In this document: one piece after another, positions 1 to 6,664 of the stretch
Position numbering within the stretch: the stretch's first letter is position 1
How the letters are laid out: each line of letters opens with the position of its first letter
From: Armatimonadota bacterium
Lineage (GTDB): Bacteria; Armatimonadota; Armatimonadia; Armatimonadales; Armatimonadaceae
Direction of reading: 5' to 3'
Assembly (NCBI GenBank): GCA_030833025.1
Contig: JAURHZ010000077.1
Coordinates: forward strand, 1-9,336
DNA: 9,336 bases
Notes under the pieces: generated by a model
Database searches by the model: none
What the model saw: the letters and a program-made list of their open reading frames with translations, nothing else
What the model was told of the DNA's origin: nothing
Position numbers and translations under genes: made by a program

Positions 1-85
1 TCTAAAGGCTAACCCTCCATTTTAGTACTAAGAGAACCATGTCATCACATGTGTCAAATGGCATGTCAATCATCCCTACAACGGT

Positions 86-128
86 ATTCTAAATGAGAAT
101 CAGTTTTACGTGCCCGGTAACAATTACC
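86..128. promoter_or_regulatory. Operator-like inverted repeats upstream of uxuA
   Basis: Two short dyads sit in the 249-base non-coding stretch before uxuA. ATTCT (86-90) and AGAAT (96-100) face each other across 5 bases, and GGTAA (116-120) and TTACC (124-128) face each other across 3 bases. A second TTACC at 134-138 could also pair with 116-120. Sugar-acid catabolic genes are often controlled by LacI- or GntR-type repressors binding such dyads, but neither matches a named operator that I can assert. No coding region is visible in 1-249. The assignment as operators is inference. Confidence 0.25.
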
Positions 129-223
129 TGACTTTACCGTGGTTAACTTTCGTAATAATCTGCTAACAACCTTATGATGTCGTGTAAGCGCGCTTAATGG
201 AAACCGACTTTTGGTGTTGGTAA

Positions 224-232
224 TGCTATAGA
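224..232 (+). promoter_or_regulatory. Extended -10 candidate for uxuA
   Basis: The sequence TGCTATAGA reads as an extended -10 element (TG, one base, then TATAGA), which would start transcription about 10 bases before the TTG start codon at 250. The -35 region is poor: only GAC of TTGACA is present at a suitable distance. The resulting leader would be very short but would still include the purine-rich GGGAAAAGAG stretch. This is a weak prediction. Confidence 0.25.
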
Positions 233-249
233 AAAGCAGGGAAAAGAGA

Positions 250-1293
250 TTGGAAACCGCATTTCGATGGTACGGGCCAGCCGACCGTGTCCCCTTGACA
301 TGGCTTCGACAAATGACTCCGCAGCCCCGGGTCGTTACGCATTTAGATCAATATGCACCGGGGGAAACGTGGGAACTGGATGCCATCCAAGCACTTCGGA
401 CCAATATAGACGCCCATGGCTTACGGATTGGTCCCTTCGAAAGCGTTTTTTGGTCGGATGACATGAAGACCGGTGGGCCAAAGCGGGATCAGCACATAAC
501 GGCGACCATTGAGACTTTGCGTAACCTTCGCCTTGCCTTCCCTGATGAACCCCAGCTAATCGTGACCTACAACCTGATGGCCCTTGACTGGAGCCGTACC
601 AACCTCGCTTGGGAGCATCCAAATGGTGCTCGTGGACTTGCATTTGATCATTCGAAGTGGGAGGCCATGGATGTTAGTCGTGGGCTTTACCTCCCGGGCT
701 GGGGTAAGGGCTATTCACAATCCGAATTCAACCGCCTTACCGAAATCTATGGGGACAAGCCTGCAATGTGGCAGCACATCCGCTACGTGCTTGCTGCGCT
801 TGTGCCGGTCTGCGAAGAGCTGAACATCCGCCTGGCAGCACATCCAAATGACCCTCCATGGACAACGTTCGGCCTACCGGCGATGCTCTGTAATTCGGCT
901 GACATCCAAACTCTGTTCTCTCTCTACCCAAGTGAGGCAAATGCACTTTGTTTCTGTACGGGAAGCTACGGGGCTTTGCCAGAGAACAACATTTTGGAGA
1001 TGATTGCGCAGTTTGCAACGAATATTGCGTGGTGCCATCTTCGCGTTACGAAGACAACGGGCGACCGGGTGTTCCATGAGGCAGACCATGCGGACCCGGC
1101 AGCAGACTGGGACCCACTAGACATCATGAAGGCTCTCATCAAGGCAGGATTCGATGGTATCTTCCGGTCCGATCATGGCCTGGACATCCTCCATGAAACT
1201 GATATGGGGATGCGTGGTTACCCCGCAATCGATCGCTATGCGGCCAACAAAATGCTGTGGGCATATCACCGTGCGCTGACCAATCCCCTATAG
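250..1293 (+). CDS. uxuA: Mannonate dehydratase (UxuA)
   Basis: Dehydrates D-mannonate to 2-dehydro-3-deoxy-D-gluconate in cytoplasmic glucuronate catabolism. The 347-residue product resembles the shorter, Gram-positive-type UxuA proteins rather than the roughly 394-residue E. coli form. It opens with the family-typical FRWYGPADRV and carries DWSRT at 113-117. The expected Mn-binding TIM-barrel ligands are all visible: H198 (AAHPNDPP), C236 (FCTGS), H263 (WCHLR) and D308 (RSDHG), as in characterised UxuA structures. The start is TTG at 250: an upstream in-frame ATG at 223 is closed after two codons by TAG at 229-231, and the conserved N-terminus begins immediately. A purine-rich stretch (GGGAAAAGAG) precedes it as a modest ribosome binding site. 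The following gene is coupled to it. No other hexuronate gene is visible in the window; any such partner would have to lie to the left. Confidence 0.95.
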   Translation: METAFRWYGPADRVPLTWLRQMTPQPRVVTHLDQYAPGETWELDAIQALRTNIDAHGLRIGPFESVFWSDDMKTGGPKRDQHITATIETLRNLRLAFPDEPQLIVTYNLMALDWSRTNLAWEHPNGARGLAFDHSKWEAMDVSRGLYLPGWGKGYSQSEFNRLTEIYGDKPAMWQHIRYVLAALVPVCEELNIRLAAHPNDPPWTTFGLPAMLCNSADIQTLFSLYPSEANALCFCTGSYGALPENNILEMIAQFATNIAWCHLRVTKTTGDRVFHEADHADPAADWDPLDIMKALIKAGFDGIFRSDHGLDILHETDMGMRGYPAIDRYAANKMLWAYHRALTNPL

Positions 1294-1302
1294 GAGTATC
1301 CG

Positions 1303-1782
1303 ATGTTTGATATTCACGCCTTTACCGTTACGTTTGAGACCGCTCCGATCAAGGCTGGAAAGAACTTTGTCATTCCGTTTCCGGATGACCCGGATGTCCG
1401 CTGGGGCAAAAAAGGCCGTCAGGATGCCTGTGGCACGGTCAATGGTGTCCAGATTCGTGGGCAGCTTAGTCGTCAGGATGACGGCAGTTGGGCGATGGTA
1501 ACGGGCCCGGCGTGGTGGAAACCTATCGGAGTGGAACCTTCGACTGGACCGATCCTCAGCATCGCTCTCCATCCCGAGGGCCCACTCGTGGAGGAGCAGC
1601 CGGATGACATCCGCGACGCGCTGCAACAAAATGAAGCCGCGGTGCTATTCTTTTACACAATCGCCCCGCACTATCGCAAGAATTGGCTCCGCTGGGTCAT
1701 GGATGCCAAGCGTGCGGAGACGAGAGCACAGCGGATTCCACAAATGGTGGATGCGCTGGCGGCTGGCCAGCGCGATCGGTAG
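1303..1782 (+). CDS. DUF1905 / YdeI-OmpD-associated family protein
   Basis: A cytoplasmic protein of 159 residues with two recognisable parts. Residues 1-90 match DUF1905, a small beta-barrel-like domain (KNFVIPF, then WGKKGRQDACGTVNGV). Residues 95-155 match the helical YdeI/OmpD-associated domain, with the characteristic WVMDAKRAETRAQRI at 131-145. Related proteins are labelled bacteriocin-protection or OmpD-associated, but the biochemical role is not established, so I give none. The start is firm: AGGAG at 1292-1296 lies 6 bases before the ATG and overlaps the uxuA TAG stop at 1291-1293, which implies translational coupling and one mRNA. There is no signal peptide or membrane segment. Pairing with uxuA may simply reflect a shared promoter. 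Confidence 0.85.
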   Translation: MFDIHAFTVTFETAPIKAGKNFVIPFPDDPDVRWGKKGRQDACGTVNGVQIRGQLSRQDDGSWAMVTGPAWWKPIGVEPSTGPILSIALHPEGPLVEEQPDDIRDALQQNEAAVLFFYTIAPHYRKNWLRWVMDAKRAETRAQRIPQMVDALAAGQRDR

Positions 1783-1844
1783 AGGTTTTCAGGGAAAGAG
1801 TGCACCATGTGTTGCCCCCATGGAAACTTTACATGGGAAACCTC
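1782..1844. repeat. Nested inverted repeats after the DUF1905 gene
   Basis: GAGGTTT (1782-1788, straddling the stop codon) is complementary to AAACCTC (1838-1844). Inside it, CCCATG (1817-1822) is complementary to CATGGG (1832-1837), and the two right arms are contiguous. The transcript could fold into a two-tier stem, but no T-run follows, so it is not a classical intrinsic terminator. It may be a 3'-end stability structure or chance. The rest of 1845-2039 shows no gene I can support. Confidence 0.35.
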
Positions 1845-2039
1845 AATATTAGGTTAGAGCCGTGACATTCGGATTACCCCAAACATCAGTAAAGCTCAAA
1901 ACGTGACTGGGTCTGCCATCTAAAAGTGGTAGCTTGACGCAGTCTCCTTTGATAATCCCTCGCATAACGTTTTCTTCTATGTGATAGTGTGACTCCCATA
2001 CAGGCTTGTATTCTAACCATGTGATTGTCAAACTAAACT

Positions 2040-3245
2040 ATGAATCCAATAAATGCACCCGAGCGTGCAGGCGTTTACGTCCGACAGACTACCGGTTATA
2101 AGGCATTTATCCCGTCTCCGTTACCTCCAGTTCCGCCAATCAACCTCGATGTCACTTTAACGGCGTTGCTTTCCCGCGCCGACCGAGCATTAGGCAGACT
2201 GGATGGCTCTGTGTCTACACTGCCAAACGCCGATCTGTTCATCCTGATGTACGTCAGAAAGGAAGCTGTTCTTTCAAGTCAGATTGAAGGCACACAAAGC
2301 TCTCTGCAGGACTTATTAGCTGCCGAATCTTCTTTGTATGATGAGCATCGTCCAAAAGATGTCGATGAAGTTATCAACTACGTGCGGGCGATGAATTACG
2401 GGCTTAAGCGCCTGAACGACATACCGATCTCAGTCCGCCTCATTCGTGAAATCCACGGCCAGTTGTTACAAGGAGTTCGTGGGAAAAATCTCAAACCAGG
2501 CGAGTTGAGATCCAGTCAAAACTGGATTGGTCCAGCTGGATGTACGCTGACAACGGCGACCTTCATCCCACCTCCTAGCCATGATGTTACAAAGTGCCTA
2601 GGAGAGTTGGAATTGTTTCTCCATACCGCCGATGATCTCCCACCTCTTGTGAAGATTGCATTAGCGCATGTGCAATTCGAAACCATCCACCCATTTCTCG
2701 ATGGCAACGGTCGCGTAGGACGCCTCCTAATCACGTTCTTACTGACGGAATCTGATGTCTTACAAAAGCCAGTTCTCTACCTTTCTCACTTTTTCAAAAA
2801 GCACCGTCAGCAGTATTACGAACATTTACAAGGTGTTCGAGAACGTGGTGATTTCGAGGCTTGGTTGGACTTCTTTCTCCGGGGAGTGGTCGAAGTCGCC
2901 GGAGAGGCAGCCGACACAGCACAGCGCATCCAGCTCCTGCGCGAGAAGCATCGCACTGCGATAACGGACCATTTGGGGCGTGCTGCAGGCAATGGTCTCC
3001 GCATACTTGAATCCTTGTTCAGCAAGCCCATCATTTCAGTCACCGATGTACAACAGCTCACAGGAACAACGCATGCTGCAGCTAGTACTACGGTTCAGCG
3101 CTTGGTAAATCTTGGGATTCTCGTAGAAGTGACCGGCTATGCACGTAATCGACGCTTCCGATATGACACTTATGTCCAGCTGTTTACAGATGGCACGAAT
3201 ATCGTCGATGACCCTGAGCCCACGGGCTCATCAGATGAAATCTAG
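2040..3245 (+). CDS. Fic family protein (AMP transferase type) with C-terminal winged helix
   Basis: A 401-residue Fic-domain protein, expected to transfer AMP (or another nucleotide moiety) from a nucleotide to hydroxyl side chains of target proteins. The N-terminal Fic/DOC_N region has AFIPSPLPPVPP (22-33) and an inhibitory helix motif S79-x3-E83-G84 (SSQIEGT), typical of class II Fic proteins that restrain themselves in cis. The catalytic loop HPFLDGNGRVGR (217-228) is complete, with H217 the general base. Residues about 315-375 look like a winged helix-turn-helix (VTDVQQLTGTTHAAASTTVQRLVNLGIL). The protein is full length. No Shine-Dalgarno is visible before the ATG, so the start rests on fit to the family N-terminus. 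No antitoxin-like gene is adjacent, in keeping with the built-in inhibitory motif. The target is unknown. Confidence 0.93.
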   Translation: MNPINAPERAGVYVRQTTGYKAFIPSPLPPVPPINLDVTLTALLSRADRALGRLDGSVSTLPNADLFILMYVRKEAVLSSQIEGTQSSLQDLLAAESSLYDEHRPKDVDEVINYVRAMNYGLKRLNDIPISVRLIREIHGQLLQGVRGKNLKPGELRSSQNWIGPAGCTLTTATFIPPPSHDVTKCLGELELFLHTADDLPPLVKIALAHVQFETIHPFLDGNGRVGRLLITFLLTESDVLQKPVLYLSHFFKKHRQQYYEHLQGVRERGDFEAWLDFFLRGVVEVAGEAADTAQRIQLLREKHRTAITDHLGRAAGNGLRILESLFSKPIISVTDVQQLTGTTHAAASTTVQRLVNLGILVEVTGYARNRRFRYDTYVQLFTDGTNIVDDPEPTGSSDEI

Positions 3246-3325
3246 GCGTTGCTTAGGTTTCTAAGCTACAGTCAGCCCATAACTGCGGTAAGCGCATTTG
3301 CAATGATGGAGACCGGAAACTAAAT

Positions 3326-3368
3326 AACGCCCCCCGGTTGACCGGAGGGCGTTTATCGTTTTTTATTT
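3326..3368 (+). terminator. Bidirectional intrinsic terminator between fic-type gene and guaA
   Basis: AACGCCC (3326-3332) pairs with GGGCGTT (3347-3353) and, after one C/A mismatch, CCGG (3334-3337) pairs with CCGG (3342-3345) around a TTGA loop. On the plus strand a T-rich tail follows (TTTATCGTTTTTTATTT), about 80 bases after the Fic stop codon. On the minus strand the same hairpin lies about 20 bases after the guaA stop and is followed by the weaker TTATTTAGTTT. It most likely serves both convergent genes. Confidence 0.9.
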
Positions 3369-3373
3369 CGGGC

Positions 3374-4936
3374 TTATTCCCACTCGATGGTTCCCGGTGG
3401 CTTGCTCGTGAGATCGTAGACCACACGGTTGACGCCATCCACTTCGCCGACAATGCGGTTGGAAATGCGCTCAAGTAGCTCCCATGGGAGATGTACAGCG
3501 CTAGCGGTCATCGCGTCATCGGATGATACACAGCGCAGCACAACCGGGTAGGCATACGTACGGAAGTCGCCGCTGACGCCGACGGATTTGACATCCGGGA
3601 GGACGCCAAAGCTCTGCCAAACCTTGCGGTATAGTCCAGCTTTCTTGATTTCCTCTACGATGATGCTGTCTGCATGGCGCAGAATCGAGAGCTTTTCGAG
3701 GGTGACTTCGCCCAAGATACGGATCGCAAGTCCAGGCCCAGGGAATGGCTGACGCCAAACCATTTCACTTGGGAGACCAAGCTCTTCGCCAACTTTACGA
3801 ACTTCATCTTTGAACAGGAGACGCAGCGGCTCAACAAGCTTGAGCTTCATATGTTCAGGCAGACCGCCCACGTTGTGGTGGCTCTTGATCAAATGGCCCT
3901 TCTTCGTTCCGCCAGACTCAACGACATCGGAGTAGAGAGTCCCCTGCGCGAGGTATTCCGCACCATCGATGGTAGCCGCAATCTCATCGAAGACCTCGAT
4001 GAACTCTTTGCCAATGGTCTTACGCTTCAGCTCAGGATCGGAAATGCCCTTGAGGCGCTCAAGGAAGCGCTCTTTCTCATCGGCGTACACCAAGTTAATA
4101 TTCAGATGCTCGCCAAGGTTACGCTTCACCTGAGTTCCTTCATCCATGCGGAGAAGGCCAGTGTTTACAAAGATACAGGTTAGCTGTGCACCGATGGCTT
4201 TGTGGATCAGCGCAGCAACGACAACCGAGTCAACGCCACCAGAGAGGCCACAAATGACCTTTTTGTCGCCGACCTGCTCACGGATGGCCGCGACGGTGTT
4301 GTCAATAAAGGAGCCCATGGTCCAGAGACCCTTGGCGCCACAAATGTTGTAGAGGAAGTTGCGGAAGACATCCATTCCCCACGGGGTGTGGGCAACTTCG
4401 ATGTGAATCTGTGTCGAATAAATGCGACGCGCATGATCCGCCATACCAGCAACCGGGGTAACGGTCGTCTTGGCGGTGACTTCAAAGCCACTAGGCGCAA
4501 CTTCAACGGTATCCGAGTGGGACATCCAACCGATAAGGTCTTTATTCAGCCCGGCGTAGAGGTCTTTGCCACCGAGAATATCGATATGTGTCTTGCCGTA
4601 CTCTGCGTTTGTCGCCGAGACAACTGAGCCACCATTGAGCTTCGCAATGAGCTGATGTCCGTAGCAAATACCAAGAATCGGGATTCCCGCATCGAAGATG
4701 GCCATGTCGACCGTAGGAGCATCTGGTTCGTAGACACTGTTCGGGCCTCCGCTGAAGATGATACCGATGGGATTCTTTGCGAGAATCTCATCCATGGGCG
4801 TGTCGCAGGGCACCATTTCGCAGAAAACCTGGCATTCACGGACCCGGCGGGCAATCAGCTGGGAGTACTGTCCTCCAAAATCCAACACGACGACAAGCTC
4901 ATCGGTTGGGCGGAGAGTGGCGGTCGACGAGGACAT
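3374..4936 (-). CDS. guaA: GMP synthase (glutamine-hydrolysing)
   Basis: Converts XMP, ATP and glutamine to GMP in the cytoplasm, the last step of de novo GMP synthesis. The length of 520 residues is normal. The class I glutamine amidotransferase domain (about 14-205) has nucleophile C91 (GICYGHQ) with partners H178 and E180. The ATP-pyrophosphatase domain has the P-loop SGGVDS at 232-237. The dimerisation domain carries PFPGPGLAIR (397-406) and ends with the canonical KPPGTIEWE. One oddity is that the usual HPE of the amidotransferase triad reads HIE (178-180), and CYGMQ reads CYGHQ, while the catalytic residues themselves are kept. The ATG at 4936 precedes the conserved LDFGGQY by about 18 residues; an AAAGG lies about 12 bases upstream as a distant, weak ribosome binding site. 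It follows guaB3 on the same strand but across a terminator. Confidence 0.97.
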   Translation of the reverse strand: MSSSTATLRPTDELVVVLDFGGQYSQLIARRVRECQVFCEMVPCDTPMDEILAKNPIGIIFSGGPNSVYEPDAPTVDMAIFDAGIPILGICYGHQLIAKLNGGSVVSATNAEYGKTHIDILGGKDLYAGLNKDLIGWMSHSDTVEVAPSGFEVTAKTTVTPVAGMADHARRIYSTQIHIEVAHTPWGMDVFRNFLYNICGAKGLWTMGSFIDNTVAAIREQVGDKKVICGLSGGVDSVVVAALIHKAIGAQLTCIFVNTGLLRMDEGTQVKRNLGEHLNINLVYADEKERFLERLKGISDPELKRKTIGKEFIEVFDEIAATIDGAEYLAQGTLYSDVVESGGTKKGHLIKSHHNVGGLPEHMKLKLVEPLRLLFKDEVRKVGEELGLPSEMVWRQPFPGPGLAIRILGEVTLEKLSILRHADSIIVEEIKKAGLYRKVWQSFGVLPDVKSVGVSGDFRTYAYPVVLRCVSSDDAMTASAVHLPWELLERISNRIVGEVDGVNRVVYDLTSKPPGTIEWE

Positions 4937-5037
4937 TACACGGACGACCTTTCAGGACAGTTTACGAGGGATTCCAATGCGTGAGACTCCAGGAAGTTTG
5001 GATGAAATGGTATCACGCGACGGGCATCAAAATGCAG

Positions 5038-5064
5038 AAAACCCCGGTTTGATGCCGGGGTTTT
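5038..5064 (-). terminator. Intrinsic terminator downstream of guaB3
   Basis: A perfect 10-base inverted repeat, AAAACCCCGG (5038-5047) and CCGGGGTTTT (5055-5064), surrounds a 7-base loop. Read on the minus strand it lies about 20 bases after the guaB3 stop codon and ends in TTTT, then CTGCATTTT. It should end most guaB3 transcripts, leaving the roughly 100 bases before guaA (4937-5037) to hold a guaA promoter. I see no convincing -35/-10 pair there. Confidence 0.85.
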
Positions 5065-5083
5065 GCGATGCGTTGATGATTGG

Positions 5084-6238
5084 TTAGCCAACGCCTTGAG
5101 AACGCTGGAGTGACTTTCCTTCGGTTGGGAGGGATGGCGCCACGAACATCTGGACATGTTGCATTTCCTTGATGTTGTGTGCGCCGAGTGAGCCCATCGA
5201 AAGACGAAGCGCACCCACCAGGTTCATCGTTCCATCATCACGGTGCGCAGGTCCGTAGAGGATCTCCTCGAGGGTTCCACTGATACCAACTTGAATGCGT
5301 GTACCACGTGGGAGGTCTGCACTGGATGTCGCCATCCCCCAAGAATAGCCGGGTGCCGGAGCTTCCTTGGCTGCTGCGATCGTAGAACCGAGCATCACTG
5401 CATCGGCGCCCGCAGCAATTGCCTTCGAGATGTCGCCGCCGTTGCGGATACCGCCATCCGTGATGATTGGAACGTAGCGGCCGGTCTGCTCAAAGTAGTC
5501 ATCACGTGCGGCTGCACAGTCCGCAGTTGCGGTGATCTGTGGAACACCAATTCCAAGGACTTTGCGGCTGGTACAGATATGTCCAGGGCCAACACCCACG
5601 AGGATGGCAGCCGCTCCGGCTTCCATCAGATCGTACGTTGCCTGGTAACCAACGGTGTTACCGACAATCACAGGGATTGGGGAATTCTTGCAGAATTCAG
5701 CGATTGGGAACTCAGGAATCGTAGATGATTCAAACTTCACGGTTCCGACTGTGCTCTGGATAACAAAGACATCGGCGCCTGCGGCAACGGCAGCTTCGGC
5801 TGCTTTATGGGCTGTGTGCGGCGCTGCAGCAACCGCGGCGATGCCGCCATTTGCCTTCATCTGCTTTATGCGGAGCGCGATCAAATCGGCGCGCACAGGT
5901 GCGGCTGCGTAGAGGCTTTGGATGAACCGGATGACACCCTCGGCAGGGTGGTCAGCAATCTGTTGCAGAATCTCTTCAGCGTTCTCGTAGCGTGTCTGGA
6001 TACCATCGAGGTTCAGCACGGCAATTCCGCCAAGACGGCTCATTTCAGCGGCGAGTGCGGGGTTGACTGCACCATCGAGGCTGGATGCAAGAATAGGGCA
6101 CTGAATCGTCAGGTTGCCGAGCTTCCAGGAAACGTCGACATCCTTTGCATCGATGACGAGAGGACCAGGGGCCAATGCCACTTCATCAAATCCGTACGCC
6201 CTGCGGGCGACCCGCCGTCCACCAACTGTAATGTCCAC
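5084..6238 (-). CDS. guaB3: GuaB3-type IMP dehydrogenase family protein
   Basis: A TIM-barrel IMPDH/GMPR superfamily protein, expected to act on IMP/XMP or a related guanine nucleotide step in the cytoplasm. I place it in the GuaB3 branch because, at 384 residues, it has no tandem CBS insertion, begins with RRVARRAYGFDEVALAPG and has DVDVSWKLG. The nucleotide and active-site loop GVGPGHICTSR (215-225) carries the expected catalytic cysteine C222, followed by GIGVPQ, and DGGIRNGGD (261-269) binds phosphate. The start is GTG at 6238: AGGAGG lies exactly 7 bases upstream and the family N-terminus follows at once. The reading frame stays open for 61 more codons to 6421, but that extension has no family resemblance. 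Its neighbour guaA supports a guanine-synthesis role. GMP reductase is a less likely alternative. Confidence 0.88.
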   Translation of the reverse strand: MDITVGGRRVARRAYGFDEVALAPGPLVIDAKDVDVSWKLGNLTIQCPILASSLDGAVNPALAAEMSRLGGIAVLNLDGIQTRYENAEEILQQIADHPAEGVIRFIQSLYAAAPVRADLIALRIKQMKANGGIAAVAAAPHTAHKAAEAAVAAGADVFVIQSTVGTVKFESSTIPEFPIAEFCKNSPIPVIVGNTVGYQATYDLMEAGAAAILVGVGPGHICTSRKVLGIGVPQITATADCAAARDDYFEQTGRYVPIITDGGIRNGGDISKAIAAGADAVMLGSTIAAAKEAPAPGYSWGMATSSADLPRGTRIQVGISGTLEEILYGPAHRDDGTMNLVGALRLSMGSLGAHNIKEMQHVQMFVAPSLPTEGKSLQRSQGVG

Positions 6239-6245
6239 GTCAATG

Positions 6246-6251
6246 CCTCCT
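6246..6251 (-). promoter_or_regulatory. Ribosome binding site fixing the guaB3 start
   Basis: Read on the minus strand this is a perfect AGGAGG, 7 bases before the GTG at 6238-6236. It decides the start against the upstream in-frame codons of the longer open frame. Confidence 0.85.
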
Positions 6252-6519
6252 ATGCAACAAGAAATGTTACCATCTGCGACCGAATTCACGGGTGTGAGAA
6301 CGGCGGAGGGATTTTTCGATTTTTGCCGCAGATCTCTCGGTAGCTCGTACACATCCCGAGAAACCACCAATGTTTTCATCCGTAAGTGTGCCGCTGCATT
6401 CCCAAACGGAATAGAACGCAATTACTCTCGAGACGAGTTGTGATAGCCGTGTCCAATAATCCGAAAGGACGTGCGCTTTGCTGTCTCGCCACTACGCTTA
6501 AAAAGTAGAAAAAATAACG
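6252..6519. other. Non-coding region between divergent guaB3 and PEP-CTERM genes
   Basis: About 270 bases hold no gene that I can support. The open frames over it on both strands lack family resemblance. An 8-base palindrome TCTCGAGA lies at 6426-6433. I find no convincing sigma-70 promoter for guaB3, although one must lie here or within the leader. The stretch leads into the A-rich block before the first copy of the direct repeat at 6520. Confidence 0.5.
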
Positions 6520-6542
6520 CAAAAAGTGTAGTAATGGCCACA
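6520..6542 (+). repeat. 23-base direct repeat, copy 1
   Basis: This copy is identical over 23 bases to 6610-6632. The core GTGTAGTAATGGCCAC is an imperfect dyad (TGT-x-G near the left end, C-x-ACA near the right end). An A-rich block (6500-6515) precedes it. The pairing of a spaced, partly symmetric repeat with A-tracts in a divergent intergenic region suggests tandem binding sites for a regulator. No named regulator can be assigned. Confidence 0.6.
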
Positions 6543-6609
6543 TCCATTCGTCCTAGACGACACGCGTTTCGCAAGCTCGTGATTTCACCAAAAAGAAAAG
6601 AAAAATTCT

Positions 6610-6632
6610 CAAAAAGTGTAGTAATGGCCACA
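6610..6632 (+). repeat. 23-base direct repeat, copy 2
   Basis: Exact second copy of 6520-6542, beginning 90 bases further on and ending 32 bases before the ATG of the PEP-CTERM gene. It too follows an A-rich block (6590-6605). Its closeness to the start means a protein bound here would probably affect transcription or translation of that gene. Confidence 0.6.
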
Positions 6633-6664
6633 ATTTTTACGATTGGTGATGTGGAGGAACTCAA

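Noticed and set aside
1849..2031. A 60-codon minus-strand open frame in the gap before the Fic gene
   Set aside because: It begins with TTG and has no ribosome binding site or recognisable family; its length is within what chance allows in a gap of this size. A relic of a decayed gene cannot be excluded.
3674..4627. Long plus-strand open frames antisense to guaA
   Set aside because: They are shadows of the guaA coding sequence with no family match or translation signals.
5807..6343. 178-codon plus-strand open frame antisense to guaB3
   Set aside because: It is a shadow frame over the conserved guaB3 coding region.
6239..6421. N-terminal extension of guaB3 to 6421
   Set aside because: The AGGAGG-spaced GTG at 6238 coincides with the family N-terminus; the 61 upstream codons show no family similarity.
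6520..6632. Minimal CRISPR-like repeat-spacer-repeat
   Set aside because: There are only two repeats, the 67-base spacing is too long, and no cas genes are present.
6531..6650. Sigma-54 promoter upstream of the PEP-CTERM gene (TGGCCAC as a -24 element)
   Set aside because: Neither copy has GC at the required distance for a -12 element.
6422..6664. An 80-codon minus-strand open frame with a duplicated VAITTLF peptide
   Set aside because: This again is a translation of the DNA repeat. No ribosome binding site is apparent and the protein resembles nothing known to me.
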